From: Spirochaetota bacterium
GTDB lineage: Bacteria; Spirochaetota; UBA4802; UBA5368
Direction: 5' to 3'
Assembly: GCA_035477215.1 (NCBI GenBank)
Contig: DATIKU010000018.1
Location: forward strand, 1-64,000
DNA: 64,000 nt
The position numbers were made by a program, and so were the translations under genes. This document shows, piece by piece, positions 43,896 through 55,656 of this stretch. A model generated the notes under the pieces. The model was not told the DNA's origin. It did no database searches and saw only the letters and a list, made by a program, of their open reading frames with translations. Position 1 is the first letter of the stretch. Each line of letters opens with the position of its first letter.

Positions 43896-44996
43896 ATGTT
43901 TGTGGACAGCATCGTACTAAAAAAATTTCGCAATTATGATACCCTGGAATTGGGCTTTTCGAGCGGCATAAATTTTATCGTCGGTCCCAACGGAAGCGGA
44001 AAGACTAATATTATCGAAGCGGTCTCGGTGGCGGCGAATATACGGTCTTTCAGGGGGGCCGCGGACGCCGACATGGTAAAATGGGGCGAGGAATCGTATT
44101 TTTGCAGGTTGATGTCGGCAGAGTCCGACTTCAGAGAACTTGAAATAGGATACTCGTCCGTGCCCGGGTCGACCACAAAAAAAGCCAAGGTGGACGGCTG
44201 TGAAATACACAGGTCATCGGACTATTTCGGCAGACTTCTTACGGTGATATATTCCCCAGGTGATATACTGGTTATATCCGGATCGCCGGAGGGTCGACGA
44301 CGTTTCTTCGACGCCATCATCGCGCGGGTTGATCGTGAGTACCTTTCCATGATCGGTGAGTTTAGAAAAATACTGGCGTCTCGGAATCGCCTGTTAAAGG
44401 CCCTTCTTGAAAGGAAAGCCGCCGTGAGCGAGCTTGACGTCTGGGATGAAATGCTGGCGTCGAGCTCGTCAGGGGTCATTAAAAAAAGAATGGATTTTCT
44501 GGAATCTTTTACGCCCTCTTTCAGTGGTGCGTATCAGTGTATGGCGAAACAGGACAGCGTTCCCGTGCTCCGCTACCTCTGCGGCTTCGGGGAGGGCCCA
44601 CTGCATGAGATACGCGAAAAAATATCCGGAAACAGAAGAAGGGATATGATGGCCGGTACGACGACGGCCGGTCCTCATCGCGATGATTACGTCCTATACC
44701 ATGAAAATGGAAGGACCTTTTCAAGCTGCTCGTCTCAGGGCCAGAAGAGAACCGCGTCCATAGCCCTGAAAAACGCTGAGCGCCTTTTCATTGAGGAAGC
44801 CACCGGTGAGCGAGTCGTTATTATGGTCGATGATGTTTTTTCCGAGCTCGATTCCGAGAGAAGGGAAAACCTGGTCGATTCACTTCGGGGTGAGAACCAG
44901 GTTATTTTTACGATCGTTAATACAGGATCGATCGATCCGGCGACTTTTTGTGGAGCGCGCATTTTCAACGTCGGTCCAGGGGGGATGATTTCGTAG
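43896..44996 (+). CDS. recF: Recombination mediator RecF
   Basis: This 366-residue SMC/ABC-type ATPase helps load RecA at single-strand gaps. N-terminal RNYDTLELGFSSGINFIVGPNGSGKTNIIEA contains the Walker A motif. C-terminal CSSQGQKRTASIALK is the ABC signature, and VIMVDDVFSELDSERRE the Walker B/D-loop. GTTTAGPHRDDYVLY is another RecF hallmark. Length and order are standard. It is followed almost directly by dciA. Confidence 0.96.
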   Translation: MFVDSIVLKKFRNYDTLELGFSSGINFIVGPNGSGKTNIIEAVSVAANIRSFRGAADADMVKWGEESYFCRLMSAESDFRELEIGYSSVPGSTTKKAKVDGCEIHRSSDYFGRLLTVIYSPGDILVISGSPEGRRRFFDAIIARVDREYLSMIGEFRKILASRNRLLKALLERKAAVSELDVWDEMLASSSSGVIKKRMDFLESFTPSFSGAYQCMAKQDSVPVLRYLCGFGEGPLHEIREKISGNRRRDMMAGTTTAGPHRDDYVLYHENGRTFSSCSSQGQKRTASIALKNAERLFIEEATGERVVIMVDDVFSELDSERRENLVDSLRGENQVIFTIVNTGSIDPATFCGARIFNVGPGGMIS

Positions 44997-45024
44997 AATG
45001 AAATTCAGGGTAAAGGAACCGAGG

Positions 45025-45368
45025 ATGAACAGGCCGACGCGGTTCGGCGTCCTCGTGGAGTCGATAATTGCACAGTTCGGCTTCAGGGACGATTTTCTCG
45101 TTGAGTCCATCCGTTCAAGGTGGGCTTCTGTTGTCGGCGAACTCATCTCGGCGCATAGTTATCCCGACAGGATATTCAGCGGAATTCTTTTTGTGGCTGT
45201 TGATCACTCCGTCTATGGAGGCGAGATATCGATGATGCGTGATTTAATTCTCGCCAAGGTCAGGGACGAATGCGGCGTTCCCGGGCTTCGCGATTTGCGC
45301 GTGGTGGTACGCCGGGACCTCTTCGCGGGGCGGTCGTCGTCCGGAAAAAACGGCGGGGGCAAACGTTG

Positions 45369-45369
<1 letters not shown>
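45025..45369 (+). CDS. dciA: DUF721 (DciA-family) replicative helicase loader
   Basis: This ~114-residue protein of the DUF721/DciA family recruits the replicative helicase in many bacteria that lack DnaC or DnaI. Family features are the N-terminal RFGVLVESIIAQFGF, W in SIRSRWASVVGELISAHSYP, and GILFVAVDHSVYGGEISMMRD. The start at 45025 (MNRPTRFG) has AAGGA seven bases upstream; ATG 44998, one base after the recF stop, is possible. The family often sits in this slot between recF and gyrB. Its stop overlaps the remB start in a TGATG arrangement. Confidence 0.88.
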
Positions 45370-47499
<2,130 letters not shown>

Positions 47500-47544
47500 G
47501 GGTCGACCTGGTTAAACAGACCGATTGAGAGAGGAGAACAGGAC

Positions 47545-50004
47545 GTGACGAAGAAGGACTCCAAAGAAGGGAAAGACCAGAGTCAGAGGGTCATCAACAT
47601 AGAGATCGAAGACCAGATGAAAGACTCGTATCTGGCCTATGCGATGAGCGTCATCGTCGGAAGGGCGCTGCCTGACGTCCGCGACGGGCTGAAGCCGGTG
47701 CACCGGCGCATCCTGCACGCCATGAACGAGCGGGCCTGGCGAAGCGACCGTCCCTATGTAAAGTCGGCGAAGATCGTCGGTGAGGTCATCGGTAACTATC
47801 ATCCGCACGGTGACGCGGCCGTATACGATACCATGGTCCGAATGGCGCAGGATTTTTCGATGCGCATTCCGCTCATCGACGGCCAGGGCAACTACGGCTC
47901 GGTCGACGGGGACCCGCCGGCCGCCTACCGGTACACCGAGGCGAGGCTCGCGAACCTCGCCGAGGAGCTTCTTAAAGACATCGACAAGGAGACGGTGGAT
48001 TTTCTCTCCACCTTCGACGAGACGAGGAAGGAGCCGACAGTGCTTCCCGCGGCCTATCCCAATCTGCTGGTCAACGGGTCGTCCGGCATCGCCGTTGGTA
48101 TGGCGACTAACATACCACCTCATAACCTCTCCGAGGTGGTGGACGGAACCGTGGCCCTAATCGACAATCCCGATCTTACCATCAGGCAGCTCATGAAGAT
48201 CATCAAGGGGCCCGACCTGCCGACCGGCGGAATCATAATGGGAGCGGACGGCATTGCCAAGGCCTATTCCACGGGAAGGGGAAGCGTTGTCGTGCGCGGG
48301 CGCGTGGAAATAGAGGAGGACAAAAAAGGGCGCGAAACGATCATCGTAAGCGAGATACCCTACCAGGTAAACAAGGCCTTGCTGATAACGCGCATCGCAG
48401 AGATGGTTAACAACAAGGAGCTCGAGGGCATCTCCGAGCTTCGCGACGAATCGGACCGCGAGGGCCTGCGCATCGTCATAGGGCTAAAGAAGGACGCAAA
48501 CAGCAATATCATACTCAACCAGCTCTACAAGCATACGCCGCTCCAGACCTCGATCGGCATCATCCAGCTCGCGCTGGTGAACAACGAGCCCAAGGTGCTC
48601 GACCTCAAGGGCCTGCTTTCAAATTATATAATGCACCGCAAGATCGTGGTGACGCGCAGGACCCAGTTCGAGCTCAAGCGCGCCGAGGAGAGGGAGCATA
48701 TTCTGCAGGGCCTTAAGATCGCGCTCGACAATATCGACGAGGTCATAAGCATAATCCGCTCCTCCAAGACCGTCGACGAAGCCGACGAGCGCCTGCGCAA
48801 GCGGTTCAAGCTCTCTCAGGTCCAGTCAAAGGCCATTCTCGAGATGCGCCTGCAGCGGCTGACCAGCCTGGAGGTGAAAAAGATAATAGAGGAGCTAAAG
48901 GATCTACTGAAGCTGATAGAGGAGCTAAAGGCAATCCTTAAAAGCGACAAGCGGATCCTCGGAATCGTGAAGGACGAGCTTCTTGCGGTTAAGCAGAAGT
49001 TCGGCGACGCGCGCCGCACGGAGATACTGGTCGGGGCCGAATCATCCACCTCGTTCGACGTGGAGGACCTCATCGCCGACGAGGACATGGTGGTCACGGT
49101 TACCAACGACGGGTTCATCCGAAGGCTCTCGGTGGACACGTTTAAAAAACAGAGGCGCGGCGGCAAGGGCGTTACGGGGATGTCGTCCAAGAGGGAAGAC
49201 TTTATCAAGCTGATGATGGTGGCGGCCACGCACGATATGGTTTTTCTCTTCTCGAACAAGGGCAAGATCTTCGGGATGAAGACCTACGAGCTTCAGGAGG
49301 CTTCCAAGACCAGTCGCGGAAAATCGCTGAAGGGAATGATAAACCTGTCCTCGGGCGAGGATATTACGGCCATCTGTGCCGTTCCCGACATGGAAAGCGA
49401 AATGTACATCTGCATGGTGACGAAGGGCGGCATCCTCAAGAAAACATTGATTGAGGATTTCCGCAACGCGAAGAAGGGTGGAATCATCGCGATCAACCTG
49501 AAAAAGGACGACGAACTCTCCGAGGTCAAGCTCGTCAAGGGAGATGACGATGTCATTATCGCCTCGCGTAAGGGACTTCTCGTGCGGACCAACATCCGGT
49601 CGATGCGCCCGATGGGGAGGAACTCCTCGGGGATCATCGGCATGCGCCTTGCTTCCGGCGATATGGTTATAGGAATGGACGTGGTGAAAAAGGACTCCTC
49701 GCTTTTCGTTGTAACCGAAAAGGGCTACGGGAAAAAGATTGATTACCGCAACTTCGCCACCAAGGGCAGGGGCGGCAAGGGAATGGCTTACCTCAAGGTT
49801 TCGGATAAAAACCGGCCTGCATCGGGTATACGATCGGTATTCCCCGAGGACGAGATCATCATTGCGTCGAAGACCGGCATGACCATACGCCTTCTGGCGA
49901 AGGACGTGTCGATACAGGGCAGGTCAACGGTGGGAGTCAAGCTCCTTGATCTGAACGAAAGCGATGTGGTTACGGATTTCGCGGTAATTTCGGAAGAGCT
50001 GTAG
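47545..50004 (+). CDS. gyrA: DNA gyrase subunit A
   Basis: This 819-residue subunit cuts and rejoins DNA. It starts at GTG 47545 with AGGAGAACAGG upstream. The catalytic Tyr lies in AAYRYTEARL near residue 133. The quinolone-determining region reads YHPHGDAAVYDTMVRMAQ, with Ala where E. coli has Ser83 and Asp kept at 87. The C-terminal GyrA-box QRRGGKG near residue 534 distinguishes it from ParC. Beta-pinwheel repeats follow. The gene ends the rightward replication cluster; a terminator follows. Confidence 0.98.
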   Translation: MTKKDSKEGKDQSQRVINIEIEDQMKDSYLAYAMSVIVGRALPDVRDGLKPVHRRILHAMNERAWRSDRPYVKSAKIVGEVIGNYHPHGDAAVYDTMVRMAQDFSMRIPLIDGQGNYGSVDGDPPAAYRYTEARLANLAEELLKDIDKETVDFLSTFDETRKEPTVLPAAYPNLLVNGSSGIAVGMATNIPPHNLSEVVDGTVALIDNPDLTIRQLMKIIKGPDLPTGGIIMGADGIAKAYSTGRGSVVVRGRVEIEEDKKGRETIIVSEIPYQVNKALLITRIAEMVNNKELEGISELRDESDREGLRIVIGLKKDANSNIILNQLYKHTPLQTSIGIIQLALVNNEPKVLDLKGLLSNYIMHRKIVVTRRTQFELKRAEEREHILQGLKIALDNIDEVISIIRSSKTVDEADERLRKRFKLSQVQSKAILEMRLQRLTSLEVKKIIEELKDLLKLIEELKAILKSDKRILGIVKDELLAVKQKFGDARRTEILVGAESSTSFDVEDLIADEDMVVTVTNDGFIRRLSVDTFKKQRRGGKGVTGMSSKREDFIKLMMVAATHDMVFLFSNKGKIFGMKTYELQEASKTSRGKSLKGMINLSSGEDITAICAVPDMESEMYICMVTKGGILKKTLIEDFRNAKKGGIIAINLKKDDELSEVKLVKGDDDVIIASRKGLLVRTNIRSMRPMGRNSSGIIGMRLASGDMVIGMDVVKKDSSLFVVTEKGYGKKIDYRNFATKGRGGKGMAYLKVSDKNRPASGIRSVFPEDEIIIASKTGMTIRLLAKDVSIQGRSTVGVKLLDLNESDVVTDFAVISEEL

Positions 50005-50035
50005 AAGGAGACTCGTGGGCCGGTGGGCCGGTGCG

Positions 50036-50063
50036 AAAAAAGCGCGGTTTCCCGCGCTTTTTT
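50036..50063. terminator. Bidirectional intrinsic terminator between gyrA and the SPOR gene
   Basis: The stem AAAAAAGCGCGG / CCGCGCTTTTTT has a four-base loop and T or A runs on both sides. It can end both the gyrA and the convergent SPOR gene transcripts. Confidence 0.93.
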
Positions 50064-50080
50064 TATTATATAAGAGTTTG

Positions 50081-50827
50081 TTATTCGCGGATCATGAAGC
50101 TCTCGGTGTAACGCGAGTCTTCCTGTATCTCGTTCAGTATGTCGAGCGCGCGGGCTTTCGTTGCGATGGGGCCGATGCGAACCCTGAAATAGCTCTTACC
50201 GTTCACCTGTGTCCGGTCCATGAAGGCGTCGTATTTCATCTTTTTGAGGCTTTCGATTTCGGTAGCGGCCTTGGATTTTTTATCAAATGCCGCGACCTGC
50301 ACGGAGTACTCCCCCCTGAGCGCATGGCTGGTCTCCTTCTTCGTGTCCGAAACGACCTCCACGGTCTTCTGCCTGCGCGATTTGTCCCCCTTCTTCACCG
50401 TCTGTTTTTTTGAAGGCTTAATCTTCTCCGCGGGAACGGCATGCTCCTTTAGATCGGGTGCGGGCGGTATGATCTCCTTAATGGCCTCGGAGGTGAGTAC
50501 ATCGTGAGATAAGGAATTCTTCTCCATCGCGGCGAACTCATTTCCCCTGGCCGCCGGTGTTTTGTCCCTTTCGCCTGCGCCGGGCATGATGAGTCGGTCT
50601 ATCTCAGACTGGGCGTTCATCATACTATCGTCCGGAGGCGGGATCCTTCCCGGGGAAATCGAGTCCGTCGGCAGATCGAGCAGGGAGTCCCGCTGCGCGA
50701 GGGAGTCCCCGGGCTTCTCGTGCGCCTTATACAGGTTCATTCCGAGCAGAAACGATATTATGATTACCCCGATCGCGACCGACGCGACGATGATGATGCG
50801 CGGCGTGTCGAGATTGACGGTATACAT
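50081..50827 (-). CDS. SPOR-domain membrane protein
   Basis: This ~248-residue single-pass inner membrane protein has a short cytoplasmic lead, a helix near residues 10-31 (IIIVASVAIGVIIISFLLGMNLY), and a Pro/Ser/Lys-rich linker. The C-terminal SPOR domain (YSVQVAAFDKKSKAATEIESLKKMKYDAFM, YFRVRIGPI) covers the last ~75 residues. SPOR domains bind denuded peptidoglycan glycan strands, often at division sites. The start at 50827 has GAAGGA upstream; ATG 50875 would overlap coaE. It lies 12 bases after coaE on the same strand and ends at the shared terminator. Confidence 0.88.
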   Translation of the reverse strand: MYTVNLDTPRIIIVASVAIGVIIISFLLGMNLYKAHEKPGDSLAQRDSLLDLPTDSISPGRIPPPDDSMMNAQSEIDRLIMPGAGERDKTPAARGNEFAAMEKNSLSHDVLTSEAIKEIIPPAPDLKEHAVPAEKIKPSKKQTVKKGDKSRRQKTVEVVSDTKKETSHALRGEYSVQVAAFDKKSKAATEIESLKKMKYDAFMDRTQVNGKSYFRVRIGPIATKARALDILNEIQEDSRYTESFMIRE

Positions 50828-50838
50828 GTTCTTTTCCT

Positions 50839-51435
50839 TCACTCCCTTCTGGTGGAATTCTTCAAAGTGTTCCATATTTCTACTACCTGCCTCCTGGTGT
50901 TTTCCAGCCCGCCTGAATTATCGATTACATAATCGGCCCTTTTTATCTTTTCATTGAGAGAAATTTGGTTGTTCAGCCGATCCTGGATTTCTTCCCTGCT
51001 TATATTGTCCCGCAGCGAACCCCGTTCGAGCGCCTGTTCGGTGGCGGCGGTGACGACTATTGTTTTATCCATAAACCGGTCGAAACCGCTTTCGAAAAGG
51101 AGCGGTGTGTTCACCATGAAAATGGCGTCCGGCGCGCTTTGAAATATTTCAGCGGCCTTTTTCAAAATGAGCGGGTGGGTGATGGAGTTGAGACGTTTTA
51201 CCCATTCGGGATTTTTGAACACCAGGTTGCCGAACCCCCGGCGGTCGAGCGCGCCGTCGGTTCCGATTATTTCAGTGCCGAATTCCTCGACAAGCAGAGC
51301 AAGCCCCTCGGTGCCGGGCTCGACTATGTCCCTGGCGATGATGTCGGTGTCGATGACGCGAGCGCCGAGATCCTCGAACATCGCGCAAACCGTGCCCTTG
51401 CCCGATGCGAATATTCCTGTTACCCCGATCTTCAT
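50839..51435 (-). CDS. coaE: Dephospho-CoA kinase
   Basis: This 198-residue P-loop kinase catalyses the last step of coenzyme A synthesis. GIFASGKGTVCAMF is the Walker A region (unusual FASGKGT instead of the common IGSGKS). VIDTDIIARDIVEPG and LNSITHPLILKKA follow, with VNTPLLFESGFDRFMDK near residue 107. Length is normal. The start overlaps the DUF115 gene stop (ATGA), so the two are coupled. It is followed by the SPOR gene. Confidence 0.95.
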   Translation of the reverse strand: MKIGVTGIFASGKGTVCAMFEDLGARVIDTDIIARDIVEPGTEGLALLVEEFGTEIIGTDGALDRRGFGNLVFKNPEWVKRLNSITHPLILKKAAEIFQSAPDAIFMVNTPLLFESGFDRFMDKTIVVTAATEQALERGSLRDNISREEIQDRLNNQISLNEKIKRADYVIDNSGGLENTRRQVVEIWNTLKNSTRRE

Positions 51436-52985
51436 TGTTCATCCTCCATATTCAACACATGCATTGTTTTGGTCTTCATTGAATTGATGATCGCTTCATC
51501 GGTCTCTCCGGGGAGCGAGGCGCGCAGAAGGCGATTTCGAATATCGGGATGAGCGAAGGCGTTTCGCAGAGCGCGCATTTCCGGATTCTGGGAAATGACC
51601 GGGAACGATTCGATGGCCGAGCGGATGATCTGCGCGGAATCGAGGGCGCGGACGGCGAACGACGAGAAAAAGATTTCAGGTTCGATATCCGACGTGCCGG
51701 CAAGCGAAACGCCAGAGGTCCGGAGTCGGTACAGGTTACGGATGTCCTTGCGGCGGATGAGCGACTCGATGGAACCGCGGTAAGCGGCGAAGGACTTGCG
51801 GCTGAACCGGCCGTCAACGAGATGACCGCCGCTTGATTTCATGATGTAGGCGAGGTTGCGCGTTTCAATCGGTTCGAACCGTCCCTGGAAAAAGAGAGCG
51901 AAGCGCCGCTGATAGGCCGTATATCGCGCGTAGATGGTGTGATCGCCGAAGCAGAAGTCGAAGCCGGCAAGAGCGATGGGCGATAGCCCAAGACGCGCCG
52001 CAAACAGTATGGCGTCTCCGGCGACCGTACCTGTTCCTGAATCGATAGAGCCCACTGCCCCCGGGTGAAGCTCCTCGATAAGCTGGGAGACGGGATGCGT
52101 GTTGAGCGATAAAAGCCCGCCGTGCCGCCTAACCGGAAGCGGATATGCGGTGAGCGAAAATACGGGCATCGCTCCCTCGGGCCATCCGCGGGCGAAGTGT
52201 TCACAGACATGCTGCTGAGGGTCGATGGAGATCGCGAAATCCGGTGTAATTCCGGCGCCGGAGAGCACCGGAAGCGCCGAGTCTACCGCAACGATCACAA
52301 TGCGCGAGCGTGATTCTTTAATAAACGGAAGAACGCAATCCAGCGTCGGTCCCGAGGTGATGACGACGGAGGGAAGGCCCTCCAGCCGGTCGAACAGCGC
52401 GTTGACCGGGTAAAAACGCCCGAGGCTCCCGATGTTGAGGATGGCGTTGCGGAGATAGCGCCGGGCGAAGGCATTCCTGGTTGCTATATTGGCGCTAAAG
52501 CGGTCGAGGGCCCTGCGGATGACGGTCCTGGCACCGTCGTAGTATTCCGGAAAAAGACGAAGCGACGCGGGGTGCTCGAGCACCTGGATACCCCTCGTCG
52601 CGCCATGGGAGAGAAATTCGTCGACACGGGGCTCGATTTCGTCCATGGAGCAGCCGGCGACCAGGCTTACGGGCTGCTCGAGCAGAAAGGCCGTCAATGG
52701 ATTACGGGCGATCTCCGAATCGATTCCGTGCAGGATGTCGATGATCAGCACCCGCGTGTATGCAAGGGCGTCCTCACCCAAGGGAAGTAGGTGGTAGCCG
52801 AGGCCGGCGCCGAGGACGATGAGCACGTCGTATTTATCGGTATTGAACGAAGGGCGAAGGGATTCCGCCTCTCGTGTGGGAGCCACCCTGCTGTGCAGGT
52901 AGTGCCTGGCGCCGCCATCCATGACGGCGAGGGTCGGCGGGCCTTCACGGGATGGCTCTATGACGAAGCGCGGCGATCGGTCCAT
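51432..52985 (-). CDS. DUF115 / Maf-family (MptE-like) protein
   Basis: This 517-residue protein has the DUF115/MAF_flag10 core: SGPTLDCVLPFIKE, IVIVAVDSALPVLSGAGITPDFAISIDPQ, and SGTGTVAGDAILFAARLGLSPIALAGFDFCFG. Related Maf proteins act in flagellin glycosylation with nonulosonic acids, and MptE of archaea is a 6-hydroxymethylpterin pyrophosphokinase. The function here could be glycosylation (inference); no flagellin gene is near. The ribosome-binding site is weak. It is coupled to coaE by overlap. Confidence 0.82.
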   Translation of the reverse strand: MDRSPRFVIEPSREGPPTLAVMDGGARHYLHSRVAPTREAESLRPSFNTDKYDVLIVLGAGLGYHLLPLGEDALAYTRVLIIDILHGIDSEIARNPLTAFLLEQPVSLVAGCSMDEIEPRVDEFLSHGATRGIQVLEHPASLRLFPEYYDGARTVIRRALDRFSANIATRNAFARRYLRNAILNIGSLGRFYPVNALFDRLEGLPSVVITSGPTLDCVLPFIKESRSRIVIVAVDSALPVLSGAGITPDFAISIDPQQHVCEHFARGWPEGAMPVFSLTAYPLPVRRHGGLLSLNTHPVSQLIEELHPGAVGSIDSGTGTVAGDAILFAARLGLSPIALAGFDFCFGDHTIYARYTAYQRRFALFFQGRFEPIETRNLAYIMKSSGGHLVDGRFSRKSFAAYRGSIESLIRRKDIRNLYRLRTSGVSLAGTSDIEPEIFFSSFAVRALDSAQIIRSAIESFPVISQNPEMRALRNAFAHPDIRNRLLRASLPGETDEAIINSMKTKTMHVLNMEDEQ

Positions 52986-53051
52986 GCTTTAATGATCGAA
53001 ACAATCGGTGTTTTTTTTTCGCTTTTTATCGATCCGCCCTTTCCCGTTCCG

Positions 53052-54593
53052 TCATTGCAACAGCCTGAATTCGGTGCGGCGGTTCTGCTCGTCGTACTCG
53101 GGGCCGGTTTTCCCGACCTTGGGCTCGGTCTTTCCCGCACCGCGTATCGAGAGGCGCGACGCGTTGACGCCCTTATTGACCAGGTAGTCTTTAACCGCGC
53201 GGGCGCGCTCGAGGCTGAGTTTGTTGTTGAATTCGTCCGTGCCGTGGAGGTCGGTGTGGCCGATGACTTGAAACCGGAGCTCCGGGCTCTTCTTCAGATA
53301 CTCCGCGAGCGCGTCCAGATAAGGGATCGATTCGGGCTTGATCCTGGCGGATTCGAAATCGAAGTGTATTGCGTGCATATCGAAGCGCGCCTCTTTTTCG
53401 ACGGGGGTGAGTTCGATAACCTGAGGCGTACCCTTTGCCTTTGCGAGGTCGATCGTTTTAAAGAGCGGCATGTATCCCTTTTCGCTGATATTGAGGTCGA
53501 TCGTTTTAACGGCGGGATTGTAGGTGATTACGGCCTCGCCTTTCGCGTCGGTCTTTTTTTTGAGCGCGACGGTCATGGCATCCTCTCCGTCCTGTTCAAT
53601 CCTGGTGAAAAGGTTAAGTTCGGTTTCTACCGGGTTGCCGGTCTTTTTATCGCGGATGATGATTTTAAGCGGCTCGATTTTAACGATGGTGGAGGTGTAG
53701 ATATCGTACAGCCCCAGGCCGCCTTTTCGATTGGAACAGAAAAACAGGCTGCCGCCGATTACGGAAAGATGGACGTCGTTGGCGTCTGAATTGATCCCGG
53801 GGCCGAGGTTCACCGAAGCGCCGTACTTGCCGTTCTCGAAGGGCGCGAAATACAGGTCCCATCCCCCAAACCCGCCCGCCCGACGCGAGGAAAAAAAGAA
53901 GCCTTTACCGTCGAGCGAGGGGACGAGGCTGATGTCCTGCTCGCCGGTGTTGATCGGCGCGGGCATGCGCCGTGGATCGACGAAGGAACCGTCGCCGGTT
54001 TCGTCACGGTATTCGGCGCTCATTATGTAGGCCTTGTCTATGGTGCCGAAAGGCCATGTGGTATAGTAGAGGGTGGTGAAGTCCCGGCTGAGGCTGGGAG
54101 AGCGCTCGTGGTGGATGGTGTTGACCGTGCCGGGCAGTCTGATAGGGCGCTGCCAGTTCCCGTTGATGTTCTGGCTTACATAGATGTCGTACGAAACCCG
54201 TATTTTCCCGGCGGCGTCGGCGGGCATCTCGAGGCTGCCGTCGCGGTCGGACGCAAAAAAAATGAAGGTCCCGTCGGCGGTTATGAACGGGGTTTCGTCG
54301 TTAAACGACGAATTTATCTCTCTGATGGCGCGAGGCTCGCTCCATTCGCCGTCCTTATTGCTGCACAGGTAGATGTTCTGGTAGGGTTCGCCGGAGCGTT
54401 TAGAATTGAATACCATGGTCTTCCCATCGGCGGTAAAGGAGGGGGCGAAATCATCGAAAGGGGTATTAATAGATGGACCCATGTTCGCGATATTTTCCAC
54501 CTGCGGGGGAAGTATCTGGGAGAACAGCACAACCGCAAAGGACGCGGCGAGGATGCACGCCATCAAGGAAACGAACAGTGCGTTTTTTTTCAT
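53052..54593 (-). CDS. WD40-like (PD40) repeat + OmpA C-terminal domain protein
   Basis: This 513-residue exported protein has a signal segment (KKNALFVSLMACILAASFAVVLF). Residues ~40-300 have PD40 beta-propeller repeats (APSFTADGKTMVFNSKRSGEPYQNIY, SPSLSRDFTTLYYTTW, VPSLDGKGFFFSSRRAGGFGGWDLY). A small domain, KIIIRDKKTGNPVETELNLFTR, follows. The last ~110 residues form an OmpA-like peptidoglycan-binding domain (HFDFESARIKPESIPYLDALAEYL, GHTDLHGTDEFNNKLSLERARAV, NRRTEFRLL). It anchors the outer membrane to peptidoglycan in a TolB/Pal-like manner. AAGGA precedes ATG 54593. It is divergent from the amidohydrolase. Confidence 0.9.
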   Translation of the reverse strand: MKKNALFVSLMACILAASFAVVLFSQILPPQVENIANMGPSINTPFDDFAPSFTADGKTMVFNSKRSGEPYQNIYLCSNKDGEWSEPRAIREINSSFNDETPFITADGTFIFFASDRDGSLEMPADAAGKIRVSYDIYVSQNINGNWQRPIRLPGTVNTIHHERSPSLSRDFTTLYYTTWPFGTIDKAYIMSAEYRDETGDGSFVDPRRMPAPINTGEQDISLVPSLDGKGFFFSSRRAGGFGGWDLYFAPFENGKYGASVNLGPGINSDANDVHLSVIGGSLFFCSNRKGGLGLYDIYTSTIVKIEPLKIIIRDKKTGNPVETELNLFTRIEQDGEDAMTVALKKKTDAKGEAVITYNPAVKTIDLNISEKGYMPLFKTIDLAKAKGTPQVIELTPVEKEARFDMHAIHFDFESARIKPESIPYLDALAEYLKKSPELRFQVIGHTDLHGTDEFNNKLSLERARAVKDYLVNKGVNASRLSIRGAGKTEPKVGKTGPEYDEQNRRTEFRLLQ

Positions 54594-54741
54594 CGTCTGA
54601 TCCTTTTCCGGTATTTCGTGTTCCATCCTGACGACGGGAGAGTAAATGTTTCGCCGGGAAAAGGCAAATAAAATTCGAATGCCCCGGCTTCCCAGGATGG
54701 AAATATCTTGCGCCTGCGGAGAAAGAGGATAGGATGCGGTC

Positions 54742-55584
54742 ATGGTCATCGACTTTCACACGCACATCTTCCCCGACCGGATTGTCCGGAACCGCGATGA
54801 TTTTCTGGACGACGCCGACTTTCGCGCCATATACGGTTCCGTGAAATCCCGAATCGTGGGCGGCGACGGACTTCTGCGAGCGATGGATGAAAACGGAATC
54901 GACGCGGCCGTGGTGATGGGTTTTCCCTGGTCCGATGCCGACCGCCTGTGGCTGCACAACGACTATCTTCTCGAATCAGCCTCGGCATCCGGAGGAAGGA
55001 TACTGCCGTTCTGCGGGCTTCCCGTCGGGGAGGCCGGGGCCGTTTCACGCTCCGTTGAGAGAGCGCGGACCGATGGATTCGCCGGGATAGGAGAGGTGGC
55101 CTTTTATTCTACGGGCCTGACCGCCGAAACGGCCCGGATCCTCCCGTCACTGTTCTCCGCGGCGCGTAAAGCCGCGCTTCCAGTCTGCGTGCACGTGAAC
55201 GAGCCGTTGGGTCATCGCTATGCGGGCAAGTACGCGACGGATTTTTCCATGTTATATGAATCCATCGGCGCGGAGGCGGGGCTTCCAATAATTCTGGCGC
55301 ACTGGGGGGGCGGCATACTCTTCTATGAGCTGATGCCCGAGGTGAAGGAGGCGTTTGCGGATGTCTATTACGATACCGCGGCGTCGCCGTTTCTTTATCG
55401 GGACGAGGTCTACCCCGCGGCGCTTTCGATTACCGGCGTGGAAAAAATACTCTTCGGATCCGATTATCCGCTTGCCGGATACCGGCCCTATCTCGATGCC
55501 ATGGAAGCGGCGCCATTCTCCGACATACAGAGGCGGGCCGTGATGGGAGAAAACGCCCGTAAGCTGCTTGGAGGTATAAAGTGA
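54742..55584 (+). CDS. Amidohydrolase-2 family metal hydrolase
   Basis: This 280-residue TIM-barrel amidohydrolase (PF04909) starts MVIDFHTHIFPD, the HxH metal motif. HVNEPLGHRY near residue 152, ILAHWGGG near 190 and GSDYPLAG near 245 supply the remaining His and Asp. Substrate unknown; related enzymes are decarboxylases or hydrolases of cyclic acids and esters. It starts 148 bases from the divergent OmpA gene. A strong hairpin without T run follows the stop. Confidence 0.83.
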   Translation: MVIDFHTHIFPDRIVRNRDDFLDDADFRAIYGSVKSRIVGGDGLLRAMDENGIDAAVVMGFPWSDADRLWLHNDYLLESASASGGRILPFCGLPVGEAGAVSRSVERARTDGFAGIGEVAFYSTGLTAETARILPSLFSAARKAALPVCVHVNEPLGHRYAGKYATDFSMLYESIGAEAGLPIILAHWGGGILFYELMPEVKEAFADVYYDTAASPFLYRDEVYPAALSITGVEKILFGSDYPLAGYRPYLDAMEAAPFSDIQRRAVMGENARKLLGGIK

Positions 55585-55623
55585 ACGCGACAGACCGGCA
55601 TCGGCTCGCCGTGTCTGTCGCGT
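55585..55623. terminator. Long hairpin between convergent genes
   Basis: ACGCGACAGAC and GTCTGTCGCGT form an 11-bp stem with an inner GC stem. No T run follows, so it may be a weak terminator or an mRNA 3' stabiliser. Confidence 0.5.
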
Positions 55624-55656
55624 GTGCCGTCTTTGCCCGGAGAAACGGAGGTCCTG

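Noticed and set aside
55191-55200. CACGTG in the amidohydrolase gene as a parS site
   Set aside because: The flanks do not match the parS arms; only the six-base core is present.
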